Part shown: positions 23,368 to 30,187 of the stretch, in pieces
Layout of the letters: each line of letters begins with the position of its first letter
Position numbering within the stretch: the first letter of the stretch is position 1
Source of the DNA: an uncultured Prevotellaceae bacterium
GTDB taxonomy: Bacteria > Bacteroidota > Bacteroidia > Bacteroidales > Bacteroidaceae
Length of the DNA: 38,014 nt
Direction of reading: 5' to 3'
Assembly: GCA_902770195.1 (NCBI GenBank)
Contig: CACXSA010000031.1
Span: forward strand, 1-38,014
Made by a program: the position numbers and the translations under genes
The notes under the pieces: model-generated
Database searches by the model: none
What the model was told of the DNA's origin: nothing
The model's input: the letters and a program-made list of their open reading frames with translations, nothing else

Positions 23368-24687
23368 TCACAAATTCTTCAACAGAATACTTCGAGCATT
23401 CCGTAAATAAGTACTCCGCACCTCCATGACTCTCCCCCACTCTTCGCCCAGCAGAGAAGAGACGTCCAGGTCGATTTTCCACTGCCCCTGCGACTCCAGA
23501 CGGTCAATCATCAGACCAAGTGACATGCGGGAGATATCCTCAGCAGGCATAAAACGGGAGGTGTCACCTTTCTCATCACTGGTCAGCTCTACAATGAGGC
23601 CTGCCTTCATCAAGTCGAAGATGAGGTCGTTGACAAAACGGATGGGGATGTTGGTCAGCGTCCGCAGTTCCAGTGCTGAGGGGGCTTTCTGTCCGTTAGC
23701 AAAGCGTTTACAGATATGACTCATCAGCAGGGCGGAGAGCAGCAGGCGATAGCGATGACTTACCTCACGGGTATTGGCATCGTAATCGTAATAGTCGAGG
23801 TTCTGGTTGGTATAGCAGAGTTCTGCACCAAAGAGGCAGATGGTCCAGGAAATCTGTACCCACAACATAAACAAAGGAAGGGCTGCAAAGGAGCCGTAGA
23901 TAGCATTGTAGCTGGAGAGGAACATCTGGGAATGGATGTAGAATATCTGGAGTCCCTGCATGGCAATACCTGCCAGGATGCCGGGCACCAGTGCTGCGGA
24001 AATCTTGACATGCGTATTGGGCATGAAGACATAGAGGGCGATGAACATCGCGGACATCAGCACATACGGCAAGAGGTCTATCAGAAAGCGCAAGGTGGGT
24101 CCCAGGAGCAGGAAGTCGGGCATGGAATTCGCTATGGTAGCCATGAAAATAGAGATTCCCGAAGTCAGCACGATGATGATGGGAAACACGAAGAAGACGG
24201 CGAGATAGTCTGTAAACGTGCGGAAAATACTTCGCGGCTTGGTGACCTGCCATATCTCATTGAAGGTATCCTCGACATTGCTGACCAGCATCAGGACGGT
24301 ATAAAGCATGAACAGCAAGCCAATACCCAGAAAAATGCCTGACTTAGTATGCACCAGGTAGCTGTTGACAAAACCGATGATGACCTCAGCCGCCTGGGGC
24401 TGGGACTGGAAGGACTGCCGGAACCATATCTCTATGAAGCGGTTATAGCCAAAGCCACGGGCGATGGCGAATACCACTGCCATGATGGGAACGATGGCCA
24501 ACAACGTTCTATAGGTCAGGGCTGCCGCCTGCTGCAAGACACGCTTGGCAGTAAAGAAACGGACGGCCAGCACCACCTTCTTGAGAATCTCCAAAAAGAT
24601 GAAGCGCATGGGGGATACGTCATCCTTGGTGATTCGCCAGAGGTCCTTTTCGAAGAAGTTGATGATATTTTGGGCACGGATGGACAC
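23368..24687 (-). CDS. YihY/BrkB-family inner-membrane protein
   Basis: 439 residues with about six membrane helices (first around RAAALTYRTLLAIVPIMAVVFAIARGFG, then GIFLGIGLLFMLYTVLMLV, DYLAVFFVFPIIIVLTSGISIFMA and onward), the YihY family pattern. A soluble C-terminal winged-helix-like tail (ALLMSHICKRFANGQKAPSALELRTLTNIPIRFVNDLIFDLMKAGLIVE) is common in Bacteroidetes members. The function is not settled (once annotated RNase BN in error). The start is a GTG at 24687 that lies within a CACGGATGGACACGG repeat, so the first residues MSIRAQ are repeat-encoded. The next Met is at MRFIF, which would remove conserved sequence, so I keep the GTG. Confidence 0.88.
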   Translation of the reverse strand: MSIRAQNIINFFEKDLWRITKDDVSPMRFIFLEILKKVVLAVRFFTAKRVLQQAAALTYRTLLAIVPIMAVVFAIARGFGYNRFIEIWFRQSFQSQPQAAEVIIGFVNSYLVHTKSGIFLGIGLLFMLYTVLMLVSNVEDTFNEIWQVTKPRSIFRTFTDYLAVFFVFPIIIVLTSGISIFMATIANSMPDFLLLGPTLRFLIDLLPYVLMSAMFIALYVFMPNTHVKISAALVPGILAGIAMQGLQIFYIHSQMFLSSYNAIYGSFAALPLFMLWVQISWTICLFGAELCYTNQNLDYYDYDANTREVSHRYRLLLSALLMSHICKRFANGQKAPSALELRTLTNIPIRFVNDLIFDLMKAGLIVELTSDEKGDTSRFMPAEDISRMSLGLMIDRLESQGQWKIDLDVSSLLGEEWGRVMEVRSTYLRNARSILLKNL

Positions 24688-24802
24688 GGATTTGTTAAAA
24701 GTTAAAAGTTAAAAGTTAAAAGTTAAAAGTTAAAAGTTAAAAATTAAACATTAAAAATTAAAAAATTAAACATTAAACATTAAAAATTAAACATTAAATT
24801 TC
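24674..24802. repeat. Repeat cluster at the yihY start and beyond
   Basis: GGCACGGATGGACACGG (24674-24690) overlaps the yihY start codon. It is followed by at least five AGTTAAA copies and then CATTAAA/AATTAAA words up to the 3' end of rnpB. No gene is present here. Confidence 0.8.
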
Positions 24803-24810
24803 AGAAAAAA

Positions 24811-25237
24811 GAAAGCAGTGCCACTATAAGCCGGGTTCTGTGACTCCCCCGAAGGAGAGACGCCTGTCATTTATCTACTCTGCCTGTTACCAGACAGCTC
24901 GAGCATTCTACCCTCCATCGCATCCCGAAGGAACTCGGACGGACAGCCCTCCGTCGATGGTTTACGCGAACTTGCAGCCTCCAGAAGGGACAGCCTGACG
25001 ATCACCCGTCAGCTGGTGGTCTCTTACACCACCTTCTCACCCTTACTTCTCACATCATATAAATGGTTCCCATCCATACAACTTTCTTTGACCGAGGTCA
25101 AAGTGAGAAGCGGTCATTCTCTTCTCCCTACACCTGCTATCACTAACAGCTGGCATTTTCACCAGTGGAGCGTCCTATGCTGCCCGGACTTTCCTCTCGT
25201 GCACAAGGCACCAGCGACAGACCGCAGCACTGCTTTC
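24811..25237 (-). ncRNA. rnpB: RNase P RNA (bacterial type A)
   Basis: The catalytic RNA of RNase P, which matures tRNA 5' ends. On the minus strand the 5' end GAAAGCAGTGC pairs with the 3' end GCACTGCTTTC (P1). The conserved GAGAGGAAAGTCCGGGC segment lies near 25187-25203 and the ACAGAA-like AGAACCCGGCTTATAG tail near 24823-24840. The GGTGAAAATGCCAGC region is also present. The length of about 427 nt is usual for Bacteroidetes. A perfect CTTTGACC-GA-GGTCAAAG hairpin occupies 25086-25103 in the variable P12-like arm, nested in a CTTCTCAC/GTGAGAAG stem. The 5' end is placed by pairing, so it may be off by a few bases. Confidence 0.95.
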
Positions 25238-25243
25238 AAATTG

Positions 25244-25251
25244 CAAAGGTA
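25244..25251 (-). promoter_or_regulatory. Bacteroidetes -7 box for rnpB
   Basis: TACCTTTG on the minus strand ends 7 bases before the predicted RNA 5' end, the correct spacing for this box. It backs directly onto the AAGTGAAA repeat that precedes the valS promoters. Confidence 0.75.
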
Positions 25252-25289
25252 CTAAAAAAAGTGAAAAGTGAAAAGTGAAAAGTGAAAAA

Positions 25290-25321
25290 TTTGCTGCCGC
25301 CAAGAAAAATTCGTACCTTTG
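25290..25321 (+). promoter_or_regulatory. Upstream valS promoter P1
   Basis: TTTG (25290-25293), a 20-base spacer and TACCTTTG (25314-25321) match the Bacteroidetes sigma-A promoter exactly. The -33 box lies in AAATTTGCTGCCGCC, a sequence also present inside valS near 26770-26784. Confidence 0.7.
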
Positions 25322-25365
25322 AACTTTGTTCGAAAGTACTTCCGTTCGAGAAAACTCAAATAAAG

Positions 25366-25397
25366 TTTGGTTTTCTCCTCACTTATTCGTACCTTTG
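25366..25397 (+). promoter_or_regulatory. Proximal valS promoter P2
   Basis: TTTG (25366-25369), 20 bases and TACCTTTG (25390-25397) give a predicted start about 15-20 bases before the ATG at 25420. It rules out the longer reading frame that begins upstream of it. The surrounding 25339-25398 segment resembles 29185-29243. Confidence 0.8.
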
Positions 25398-25419
25398 TAC
25401 CCGTTTTATAAATAGGTTT

Positions 25420-28197
25420 ATGGAATTAGCAAGTAAATACGACCCTAAAGAGGTCGAATCGAAATGGTATCAGTACTGGCTGGACAACAAACTGTTCGCC
25501 TCGAAACCTGACGAACGTCAGCCTTACACGATTGTTATCCCACCACCCAATGTGACGGGTGTGTTACACATGGGACACATGTTAAACAACACGATTCAGG
25601 ATATTTTGGTACGTCGTGCCCGCATGGAAGGCAAGAATGCCTGCTGGGTACCTGGCACAGACCATGCCTCTATCGCTACGGAAGCCAAAGTGGTCAAGAA
25701 GTTGGCTGAGCAGGGTATCAAGAAGCACGACCTGACGCGTGACGAGTTCCTGAAGCATGCCTGGGACTGGACGGACGAGCATGGTGGCATCATCCTGAAA
25801 CAGTTACGTCGTCTGGGAGCCAGCTGCGACTGGGACAGGACTGCGTTTACCATGGATGAGAAACGCTCGAAGAGTGTCATTAAGGTATTTGTAGATCTAT
25901 ACAACAAGGGACTTATCTATCGTGGACTGCGTATGGTCAACTGGGACCCCAAGGCACTGACAGCCCTCTCCACGGAGGAGGTTATCTACCGCGAGGAGAA
26001 GAGTCATCTCTTCCACTTGAAATACTACGTGGCAGACCCAGATGAAACATTAAACATTAAAAATGAAACATTAAAAGCCGAGGGCAACATTATCCACAAG
26101 GACGAGAAGGGCTATTACGCCGTGGTTGCCACCACGCGTCCGGAGACCATCATGGGTGATACCGCCATGTGTATCAACCCGAAAGACCCGAAGAACCAGT
26201 GGCTGAAGGGACGTCAGGTGATAGTACCCCTGGTGGGTCGTGTGATTCCTGTCATAGAAGACCGTTATGTAGATATCGAGTTTGGTACGGGATGTCTGAA
26301 GGTGACCCCTGCCCATGACACCAACGACTACATGCTGGGAAAGACGCACAATTTGGAGACCATCGACATCTTCAACGCTGACGGAACGATATCAGAGCAG
26401 TCGCCCCTGTATGTGGGCATGGACCGCTTCGACTGTCGTAAGCAGATTGCGAAGGATCTGCAGGAGGCAGGACTGATGGAGCGCATCGAGGACTATACTA
26501 ATAAGGTAGGATACTCCGAGCGTAACCCTGACACTGCTATAGAGCCCCGTCTCTCGCTGCAGTGGTTCCTGAAGATGAAGCATTTTGCTGACATCGCACT
26601 GCCTCCCGTCATGAATGATGAGATCAAGTTCTATCCCACGAAATACAAGACGACCTACAAGAACTGGTTGGAGAATATCCAAGACTGGTGTATCTCACGT
26701 CAGCTGTGGTGGGGACACCGTATTCCGGCATACTACTATGAAAGTGAAGAGGGAAAAGTGAAGAGTGAAAAATTTGCTGCCGCCGAGGAGAAATTCGTTG
26801 TAGCCGAGAATGCAGAAAAGGCTCTTGAGCTGGCTCGCGAGAAGAGCGGCAATGCGAATCTGCAAGCCTCAGACCTGCGCCAGGACGAGGATGCACTGGA
26901 CACGTGGTTCTCCAGTTGGCTGTGGCCTATCTCCCTGTTCGACGGCATCAACAACCCGCAGAGCGAGGAGCTGGCCTACTACTACCCCACTTCCGACCTT
27001 GTTACGGGTCCAGACATCATCTTCTTCTGGGTAGCCCGTATGATTATGGCAGGTTACGAGTATGTAGGAAAGATGCCTTTCAAGCACGTGTATTTCACGG
27101 GTATCGTACGTGACAAGCTGGGACGTAAGATGTCGAAGTCGCTGGGTAACTCACCAGACCCCATCGAACTGATAGAGAAATTCGGTGCTGACGGTGTGCG
27201 CATGGGTATGATGCTCTCTGCACCGGCAGGTAACGATATCCTGTTTGACGAGAGTCTTTGTGAGCAGGGGCGTAACTTCAACAACAAGATATGGAACGCC
27301 TTCCGACTGGTAAAAGGCTGGCAGGTGGCTGATGACACAAGAAACATTAAACAAGAAACATTAAAGGCCAATGAAACGGCGGTGGCATGGTTTGACGCCA
27401 AGCTGAAAGCTGTCAATGAGGACCTGCAAGACCTCTTCTCGAAATACCGTATCTCTGAGGCTTTGATGGTTGTCTATAAGTTGTTCTGGGACGAGTTCTC
27501 CAGTTGGTATCTGGAAATGGTGAAGCCAGCCTATATCGACGGACAGGCACAGCCTATAGACCGTGAGACTTATGAAGCCACGCTGCGTTTCTTCGACGTT
27601 CTGCTGAAGATGCTACATCCTTTCATGCCTTTCATCACGGAAGAACTCTGGCAGGCATTGTACGAGCGTCAGGAGGGCGAGAGTATTATGCGTGAAAGTC
27701 TCGTGCTGAACACACTCACCCCAGAAGACAAAGCTCTTGTTGACGCCATTGAGGATGTGAAGCAGATTGTCAGTGGGGTGCGCATGGTACGCAGTCAGAA
27801 GAATATTGCACCTAAGGAAGCGCTCACCCTACAGGCTGTCGGTACAAACCGTCATGCCTCGTTCGACGCCGTCATCAGGAAGATGGCAAACCTCAGTGCC
27901 ATTGAGGTGGTGGCAGAGAAAGATGCTACGGCCAGTGCCTTTATGGTAGGTACCGAAGAATTTGCCGTTCCTCTGGGTAACATGATTGACGTGGATGCGG
28001 AGATTGAAAAGCAAGAAGCTCAACTGAAACACCTGGAAGGTTTCCTGGCCGGTGTGATGAAGAAGCTCTCGAACGAGCGCTTTGTTGCGAATGCACCTGA
28101 GGCTGTAGTAGCCATGGAGCGTAAGAAGCAGCATGACTCAGAAGAGAAGATTACGGCACTGAAGGAGTCGATTGCTGCGCTGAAGGCGCAGAGGTGA
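25420..28197 (+). CDS. valS: Valyl-tRNA synthetase with three repeat-derived insertions
   Basis: Class I synthetase charging tRNA-Val. From ATG 25420 ([20 protein letters not shown]) it has 925 residues, longer than the usual roughly 875 in Bacteroidetes. Motifs: [14 protein letters not shown] (HIGH), [12 protein letters not shown] and the CP1 editing domain, [41 protein letters not shown] (KMSKS), and a C-terminal coiled coil ([13 protein letters not shown] to the end). Extra segments are residues about 209-220 ([11 protein letters not shown]), 441-459 ([19 protein letters not shown]) and 640-649 ([10 protein letters not shown]). All are encoded by the same words that fill nearby spacers, and all are in frame and outside catalytic motifs. 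It is preceded by two promoters and followed by a terminator. Confidence 0.96.
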   Translation: MELASKYDPKEVESKWYQYWLDNKLFASKPDERQPYTIVIPPPNVTGVLHMGHMLNNTIQDILVRRARMEGKNACWVPGTDHASIATEAKVVKKLAEQGIKKHDLTRDEFLKHAWDWTDEHGGIILKQLRRLGASCDWDRTAFTMDEKRSKSVIKVFVDLYNKGLIYRGLRMVNWDPKALTALSTEEVIYREEKSHLFHLKYYVADPDETLNIKNETLKAEGNIIHKDEKGYYAVVATTRPETIMGDTAMCINPKDPKNQWLKGRQVIVPLVGRVIPVIEDRYVDIEFGTGCLKVTPAHDTNDYMLGKTHNLETIDIFNADGTISEQSPLYVGMDRFDCRKQIAKDLQEAGLMERIEDYTNKVGYSERNPDTAIEPRLSLQWFLKMKHFADIALPPVMNDEIKFYPTKYKTTYKNWLENIQDWCISRQLWWGHRIPAYYYESEEGKVKSEKFAAAEEKFVVAENAEKALELAREKSGNANLQASDLRQDEDALDTWFSSWLWPISLFDGINNPQSEELAYYYPTSDLVTGPDIIFFWVARMIMAGYEYVGKMPFKHVYFTGIVRDKLGRKMSKSLGNSPDPIELIEKFGADGVRMGMMLSAPAGNDILFDESLCEQGRNFNNKIWNAFRLVKGWQVADDTRNIKQETLKANETAVAWFDAKLKAVNEDLQDLFSKYRISEALMVVYKLFWDEFSSWYLEMVKPAYIDGQAQPIDRETYEATLRFFDVLLKMLHPFMPFITEELWQALYERQEGESIMRESLVLNTLTPEDKALVDAIEDVKQIVSGVRMVRSQKNIAPKEALTLQAVGTNRHASFDAVIRKMANLSAIEVVAEKDATASAFMVGTEEFAVPLGNMIDVDAEIEKQEAQLKHLEGFLAGVMKKLSNERFVANAPEAVVAMERKKQHDSEEKITALKESIAALKAQR
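26044..26079 (+). repeat. CATTAAA-type repeat inside valS (insert 1)
   Basis: GAAACATTAAACATTAAAAA then TGAAACATTAAAAG codes for [11 protein letters not shown] between the YYVADPD and [21 protein letters not shown] segments. The reading frame chosen avoids the TAA stops that the repeat would give in other phases. Confidence 0.85.
26740..26790 (+). repeat. AAGTGAAA-type repeat inside valS (insert 2)
   Basis: GAAAGTGAAGAGGGAAAAGT then GAAGAGTGAAAAATTTGCTG codes for [17 protein letters not shown] right after GHRIPAYYY. The part from AGTGAAAAATTTGC to GCCGCC is identical to spacer DNA at about 25281-25301. Confidence 0.85.
27337..27366 (+). repeat. CATTAAA-type repeat inside valS (insert 3)
   Basis: GAAACATTAAACAAGAAACA then TTAAAG codes for RNIKQETLK between [11 protein letters not shown] and [13 protein letters not shown]. 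Confidence 0.8.
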
Positions 28198-28331
28198 TAA
28201 GTGAAAAATGAAAAATGAAAAATGAAAAGTGATAAGTGAAAAGTGATAAGTGAAAAGTGATAAGTGAAAAATGAAAAATGAAAAATGAAAAGTGATAAGT
28301 GAAAAGTGAAAAGTGATAAGTGAAAAGTGAT
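28198..28331 (+). repeat. AAGTGAAA/AAGTGATA repeat after valS
   Basis: More than a dozen 7-9 bp words (AAGTGAAA, AAGTGATA, AAATGAAA) run from the valS stop to the terminator hairpin. The same word type supplies coding insert 2 of valS and precedes promoter P1. Confidence 0.9.
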
Positions 28332-28365
28332 AAAAATAAGGTGTTCAAACGAACACCTTATTTTT
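28332..28365. terminator. Bidirectional terminator between valS and the DUF4293 gene
   Basis: The perfect stem AAAAATAAGGTGTTC/GAACACCTTATTTTT has an AAAC loop. A T-run follows on the plus strand, and on the minus strand the complement of the leading A-run does the same. It serves two convergent genes. Confidence 0.9.
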
Positions 28366-28382
28366 TTCTTATCTCTTACTGT

Positions 28383-28733
28383 TTACCGTATTCTATCCGC
28401 GGCTTTGACCAACCGCTCATCTGCCAGGATGGCCTTACGTGCCATATAGCATAAGATGGCAGCGATGAGGGGGAAGCAGGCAACAATCGGAAGATTGGGA
28501 TCTGCCTTGCCTTGATGGATGAGGGCTGCCAAGAGGATGTACCATCCGAAATGAAGCAGGATGGTCACCAAGCAAAGGGTGGCCTGACGAGGACGCTTCT
28601 TATATATAAATATGGTGTAAAGGCTGATGGCAGAGGCTAATGCCTGCAGGACGAAAAGCGGCCATGACAGCCAAAACACGAGTCCCAAGATGGCAGCCAC
28701 CAACAGGAACAGGGTTTGTTTACGCTGTATCAT
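28383..28733 (-). CDS. DUF4293-family membrane protein
   Basis: 116 residues from the ATG at 28733 (MIQRKQTLFLLVAAILGLV), a standard start for this Bacteroidetes-only family. The longer frame has no family support and overlaps rpoZ. About four hydrophobic helices span the protein (6-23, about 28-42, 53-70, 78-95), ending in a charged tail ADERLVKAADRIR. The function is unknown. It follows the omega-subunit gene after 4 bases, the usual order in Bacteroidetes (bamD, rpoZ, DUF4293), so it is co-transcribed with it. Confidence 0.88.
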   Translation of the reverse strand: MIQRKQTLFLLVAAILGLVFWLSWPLFVLQALASAISLYTIFIYKKRPRQATLCLVTILLHFGWYILLAALIHQGKADPNLPIVACFPLIAAILCYMARKAILADERLVKAADRIR

Positions 28734-28737
28734 AAGC

Positions 28738-29079
28738 TTATTCGAAGCTCTCCTGCTGTTGTTCACGAACAGGGTCACGCCAGTAAATCTTATCCTCTAC
28801 AAACTCCTGGGTAGCCAACAGCGTGGGTTTAGGTAATTTCTCGTAATAACGGGAGATCTCTATTTGCTCACGATTCTCGAAGACTTCCTCAAGGGAGTCG
28901 TTATAGGAAGCGAACTCTGCCAGTTTCTTGGAGAGATCCTCCTTAATCTGAATACTAATCTGATTGGCTCGCTTGGAGATGATGGCTACACTCTCGTAGA
29001 TGTTACCCGTCTCGTCGCAGAGATCCATAATGTTACGTGTTACGGTGTTGACCGGTGCTTTTGATTTCTTGTAATCCAT
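28738..29079 (-). CDS. rpoZ: RNA polymerase omega/Rpb6-type subunit
   Basis: 113 residues. The core NTVTRNIMDLCDETGNIYESVAIISKRANQISIQIKEDLSKKLAEF is the omega/Rpb6 fold in its Bacteroidetes form, where it helps assemble the polymerase beta' subunit. The C-terminal extension (EEVFENREQIEISRYYEKLPKPTLLATQEFVEDKIYWRDP) is usual for the phylum. It sits between bamD and the DUF4293 gene, but the spacer to bamD is filled with TTTGACAATTT repeats, which may affect read-through. Confidence 0.93.
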   Translation of the reverse strand: MDYKKSKAPVNTVTRNIMDLCDETGNIYESVAIISKRANQISIQIKEDLSKKLAEFASYNDSLEEVFENREQIEISRYYEKLPKPTLLATQEFVEDKIYWRDPVREQQQESFE

Positions 29080-29084
29080 ATTTT

Positions 29085-29165
29085 AATTTGACAATTTTAC
29101 TATTTGACAATTTGACAATTTGACAATTTTACTATTTGATTGACTATTTGATTATTTTACTATTG
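29085..29165. repeat. TTTGACAATTT/ACTATTTGA repeat between bamD and rpoZ
   Basis: About nine words of TTTGACAATTT and TACTATTTGA type, all A/T-rich. They lie in the leader region of rpoZ if it is transcribed from bamD. Confidence 0.8.
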
Positions 29166-29184
29166 ATGTTTCACATCGAGCTCG

Positions 29185-29243
29185 CTTACGTTCGACATAG
29201 CTAAAGTAAACTTTGCCCTGTTCTCACTTAATCGCGACCTTGT
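29185..29243 (+). promoter_or_regulatory. Degenerate copy of the valS promoter cassette
   Basis: CTTACGTTCGACATAGC through AAACTTTGCCCTGTTCTCAC and TTAATCGCGACCTTG aligns by eye with the valS P2 segment 25339-25398 (CTTCCGTTCGAG through AAGTTTGG, TCCTCACTTATTCGTACCTTTG). The -7 box has decayed (GACCTTG). It faces the 3' end of bamD, so it probably drives nothing. A GATGT-TTC-ACATC hairpin (29165-29177) precedes it. Confidence 0.4.
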
Positions 29244-29244
29244 A

Positions 29245-30072
29245 TTAATCGCCTGTGATTTTCTTGCACTTGACGATATATTTCTGGGCAGTGGCACATT
29301 CCTTCGAGTCTGGGAACTCATTGAGGAAACCGTAGCACTCATCCTCAGCATCACGATAACGTTCGATGCGCTTTTCTTCCGAACTGTTCTCAGCCAGTTG
29401 GAACTTGCTCTTCATGATAAGAACGGAGAACTTTTCACGGAAATCCGAATAAGGATAGGCCTTCAAGGCATTCTGTGCCGTGATGATACACGACTCATAG
29501 TTAGACTCTGTATTAGAATTGATATTACCGAAATACCCCCCAAGGTTATAGTAGAGCTTGGCAGAGAGGTATTCTTTCTGTACCAGGTTATCCTGGAGTT
29601 TGAAGAGAGCCTGCTGTGCTTCATCACGACGGGGAGAATCGGGGAAATTGTCGAGGAAATTCTGGAAAGCATTGATGGATGCAATGGTAGGACTCTGGTC
29701 CAGACGAGGCTCCGGAACACTTTCATAGAGTGACTTTCCGATATAATACGAGGCCTGCTCAGCAAAATCACCCTTAGGATAACTGCTATAATATTTGCGG
29801 AATGTGGCACTGGCAGCATCATAGTCACGGTTACCATATTGCGCCATTCCTAGCAGATAAAGGCTCTCCTGGGCATTACTACGACCTTTTTGGGCGGTCA
29901 CCACCTCCTGAAGGAGCGTTGCACAGTTCTGGTACTTCCCCATGGCAAAGCACTCCTTGGCATATTCATATTTATAAGCTCTGTCCTGCGACTTATAGAC
30001 ACGGTTAAACTGACTCGCACAACCCGTCAACAAGAGCGACAGACAACCTAAGAGGATACATTTTACATTCAT
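29245..30072 (-). CDS. bamD: Outer-membrane assembly lipoprotein BamD
   Basis: A component of the BAM complex that inserts beta-barrel proteins in the outer membrane. 275 residues: lipoprotein signal with the lipobox LLTGC (Cys18), then TPR-like helical pairs (AKECFAMGKYQNCATLLQEVV, AQYGNRDYDAASATFRKYYSSYPKGDFAEQASYYIGKSLY, AINAFQNFLDNFPDSPRRDEA, AQNALKAYPYSDFREKFSVLIMKSKFQLA), as in YfiO/BamD. The charged C-terminus is intact (AQKYIVKCKKITGD). It has a well-formed promoter upstream and is divergent from uvrB. Confidence 0.95.
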   Translation of the reverse strand: MNVKCILLGCLSLLLTGCASQFNRVYKSQDRAYKYEYAKECFAMGKYQNCATLLQEVVTAQKGRSNAQESLYLLGMAQYGNRDYDAASATFRKYYSSYPKGDFAEQASYYIGKSLYESVPEPRLDQSPTIASINAFQNFLDNFPDSPRRDEAQQALFKLQDNLVQKEYLSAKLYYNLGGYFGNINSNTESNYESCIITAQNALKAYPYSDFREKFSVLIMKSKFQLAENSSEEKRIERYRDAEDECYGFLNEFPDSKECATAQKYIVKCKKITGD

Positions 30073-30091
30073 TATCTTGCAATTTGACGTG

Positions 30092-30122
30092 CAAAATTAA
30101 GCAATTTCCACTGAAAAACAAA
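30092..30122 (-). promoter_or_regulatory. bamD promoter
   Basis: On the minus strand TTTG (30119-30122), a 19-base spacer and TAATTTTG (30092-30099) match the Bacteroidetes consensus, predicting a leader of about 16 bases. Confidence 0.8.
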
Positions 30123-30173
30123 GGTTTTTGGGAAAAATTAAAGATTAAACATGAAAAATTAAAGATTAATTAG

Positions 30174-30181
30174 TACCTTTG
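30174..30181 (+). promoter_or_regulatory. -7 box immediately before uvrB
   Basis: TACCTTTG ends only 6 bases before the ATG at 30188, so the transcript should start within a few bases of the start codon. The -33 region consists of AAATTAAAGATTAA repeat words without a clear TTTG. Confidence 0.65.
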
Positions 30182-30187
30182 CAAGAT

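Noticed and set aside
24811-25237. Protein-coding gene in the rnpB region (plus-strand 79-aa frame)
   Set aside because: The sequence is RNase P RNA on the other strand, with conserved motifs and pairing ends.
25282-25419. ValS N-terminal extension of 46 residues
   Set aside because: Two complete promoters lie in this segment and the family N-terminus begins at 25420.
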